Shown here: in pieces, positions 61,970 through 64,000 of the stretch
Numbering within the stretch: the stretch's first letter is position 1
Layout: the number at the start of each line of letters is the position of its first letter
From: Amoebidium appalachense
Taxonomy: Eukaryota; Ichthyosporea
Assembly: GCA_963693365.1 (NCBI GenBank)
Contig: CAVNZM010000003.1
Span: forward strand, 10,230,001-10,294,000
Reading direction: 5' to 3'
DNA: 64,000 bases
Notes under the pieces: generated by a model
What the model was told of the DNA's origin: nothing
The model's database searches: none
The model's input: the letters and a program-made list of their open reading frames with translations, nothing else
Position numbers and translations under genes: made by a program

Positions 61970-62010
61970 GACAACCAATCACAAGCCTTCTTTTGCATTG
62001 TGGCGCCAAA
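61970..62010 (+). promoter_or_regulatory. CCAAT plus E2F-like module, second copy
   Basis: GACAACCAATCACA at 61970-61983 and TGGCGCCAAA at 62001-62010. The distance from the first G to GGCGCC is 32 bases, identical to the NAP1 upstream module, although the bases between differ. It lies upstream of the gene candidate at 62890. Confidence 0.5.
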
Positions 62011-62889
62011 GTATTACCATAATTGGTGCGGCTTATCAGATTATCATTGACCTGGGGAGAGCAAGGGGTGCATGTGCCGGGCAGTCTCTAGACAGTTTCC
62101 TATGATAGAGGAAGAAGATGTGATGTGGAACATGAGGATCTTTTGAGAGAAAAAGTTGCTTGGAAAGCTTTGGTTGCGTTGGGGATAAAAAAATATATGC
62201 CGAAACTCACATTTTGACAACTTTTTGACAAGTGTGGCCAAGAGGTTGAAAGACTTTGTACAGCCTAGGAGCTGGTTCAACTACAGTCCATTTTCTTAGG
62301 CTCGCTTCTATCCTTGAGTTCTGAACGCTATATTAATTAGCTTGCATACACGCAAGAAACAGCTTACTTTGGCTAAGAATAATAAAACATCAGAATTAGA
62401 TGTACGTCGGTTCTCTTCCAGACGGTGAACAAGGGATCTTCCTCTATATCAAGGTTTGCGAGTTCCGCTGAGCTCGAGGATTTAAGAAAAAGATGGCAAC
62501 TGAGAACGTTGGGCTCCCACCTGCTTCCGAGACTACTAAAAGGTGTGCTTTACGCTTTTGAGGCTTCCATGTCCTGAAATGAGTTCTGCGTTTGTTGAGT
62601 GTTTTATTTGGGCACGGCGGGCTGCTCTCATGTTTCAAGAGTTTCGTTCGTGCCTGCTGGTCGTTTTTCCCGGTCGTGATGCATCAGGCAGGTTCGAGTG
62701 AATGTGCTAAGCTTCCAGATTACGAAGCAGAAAAAGAGCGGTAATGGGCTGTTACTTTTGCCCTTTGAGAGGCTCATGCATGCCCTAGCTATAGTGTTCC
62801 AAGCATCTAGATCATCAAGTGGGAAAGTGTTTGGAGAATCCCTCGATTGGGTTCTTGAAAGTAGTGCTGACGACTTCCCAAGCAGCATC

Positions 62890-63769
62890 ATGGAGAACCA
62901 AGCAGACAGCACACAGCAACCACACGGTCAGCAACCATCAGGTATGCTTTAGGCTGTAAGACAAGTGAATACAGCTCACTGATTTTCTGGACCCCACTTT
63001 CTGGTTCTTTTGTTTCACTGATGTGTATGCATCAGGCGTGTTTAGTCTGGAATTTCTCACGCTCGATAATTGAACCACAAAGTGAAGTTTCTCTTTTCGT
63101 TAGTTACCCTCACGCTCGATGCAACCCTCAAAGTGCTGATTTCACTTTTTGTTACCATGGTCCAAATCTTCCAAGTGCGGCACTCAGCTGGCAAGAAGTA
63201 CGCAACAGAAAGAAAAAGTTTTCCGAAGTTATGTTGTATGTATAGAGCAATCACTTTCGCCATAACTTCTGAAACCTGCACAAATACCGCTGCAAAGTTC
63301 TTAACTGACACTTTCAGTTTAAGTTTTTTCATTCTGCATCATCCAACTCGATTGTGAACTCCATCACCCACAGGTAACGAGCCCTTCTGCTCCGAGTATG
63401 TTGCCAAACTGCAGCAGCTACTAACCCAGATCCAAGATAAAAAGCGGGAAGATCAGGAGATGTTGGCTGGTATGCTTAACTCATCCCCCCCCCTCCCCCC
63501 CCCCCCCCCCCCCCCCTCCACCCCTCCCTCTCCTTCGCCCCTCCCCTTTCTGGTACTATGTGTAACCTACCTCATCGCATTCGCTTTGGAATCTGCTAGC
63601 CTTTGCACTTTCCAACCATTATCATATAACACCAAGTCCTGCCTGTGACTGGGTCCCACATCTGTACATTTCTGAGCAACTGTGCAAAGAGCTGTGGTTC
63701 ATGTTTTCTGTTTTGACTATTTCAGCACACGCCTTCCACAGCTACAAACATTGCTTAAGAATCTTTTGA
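62890..63769 (+). CDS. Possible small gene, three exons, unknown function
   Basis: ATG in CATCATGG context at 62890 opens MENQADSTQQPHGQQPS (to 62941, donor GTATGC). The acceptor CACCCACAG leads to 63374-63469 (EPFCSEYVAKLQQLLTQIQD..., donor GTATGC), and TGACTATTTCAG to 63726-63769 ending in TGA. All phases agree (phase 1 at both joins), giving 63 residues: a Gln-rich start and one amphipathic helix. The open frame also extends upstream of the ATG to about 62678, and another ATG at 62493 precedes a GTGTGC donor, so the 5' end is uncertain. The last exon may not be the true end. No family recognised; the short Gln-rich/helical shape is like small complex subunits but proves nothing. Confidence 0.45.
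63480..63545. repeat. Poly-C tract in intron of the last gene candidate
   Basis: C homopolymers with T interruptions just after the GTATGC donor at 63470. The Pro-rich open frame is an artefact. Confidence 0.85.
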
Positions 63770-63894
63770 ACGACAGTGCACTTACATGTGTACACGGCAT
63801 GAAATGCACGCACACGTAACTATAGTGCACAACCAGCATGAACATATGCACTTCCGATCATGATCTTCCCGAAAGTCGTGTGTATATTCTTATA

Positions 63895-63935
63895 ACACAC
63901 TTAGGCCTTTCCCGGCGGAGCGAAGTTCGATCCCC

Positions 63936-63971
<36 letters not shown>

Positions 63972-63985
63972 CAAAAAAAACACAC
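63895..63985 (+). repeat. SINE-like 3' end: B box, poly-C, poly-A
   Basis: GGCGGAGCGAAGTTCGATCC runs into about 25 C and then A-rich sequence (A10, CAAACAAA...). GAAGTTCGATCC is tRNA-B-box-like, so this looks like the tail of a tRNA-derived retroposon. Confidence 0.45.
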
Positions 63986-64000
63986 ACCCACATCTCTCCG

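Overview
The window is nuclear DNA of an intron-rich eukaryote, most likely a unicellular relative of animals (ichthyosporean-like holozoan). Three things point this way. Genes have many short exons with clean GT..AG borders and long low-complexity introns. The NAP1 gene is strikingly animal-like and ends in the CKQQ prenylation box. A bacterial-type extracellular solute-binding domain sits in an intron-containing gene, which suggests a protist rather than an animal. The organism call is inference. The introns and some flanks are packed with mono- and dinucleotide runs (poly-C/poly-G, TG/CA, CT/GA); most long open frames in them are repeat artefacts encoding poly-Pro, poly-Gly, Thr-His or Val-Cys.

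Layout. 306-4092 (minus): five exons of a secreted or surface protein with a family-1 solute-binding fold, running off the left edge. 4093-9306: no firm gene; it holds a strong hairpin, an inverted pair of dispersed repeats, one exon-like stretch and a short LSU-rRNA-like match. 9307-31904 (plus): one large formin gene that I could reconstruct as 27 exons with consistent phases: Ser-rich N-terminus, coiled coils, FH1, FH2 and a long tail. 35862-37511 (plus): intronless single C2H2 zinc-finger protein. 38500-42900: low-complexity DNA with at most exon fragments. 43138-43752 (minus): intronless thioredoxin-fold protein without any cysteine. 44100-47000: repeat-rich block with a ~1.8 kb palindrome. 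49031-56516 (plus): complete 12-exon NAP1-type histone chaperone. 57815-58171 (plus): small two-helix membrane protein. 58200-64000: repeats, a possible terminal exon, and a possible small gene at 62890-63769.

Most unusual signals: (i) the solute-binding domain embedded in a eukaryotic gene; (ii) repeated tandem duplication of splice junctions, four times at 3' splice sites in NAP1 and at least once at a 5' splice site in the formin, leaving in-frame micro-exons or decoy sites; (iii) introns that start with TG tracts and end with CA tracts, so their ends are mutually complementary; (iv) dispersed repeats that end in poly-C; (v) a CCAAT plus E2F-like module with identical 32-bp spacing upstream of NAP1 and of the last gene candidate. 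These genes share no obvious pathway; formin (actin nucleation), NAP1 (histone deposition) and the receptor-like protein appear to be ordinary neighbours.
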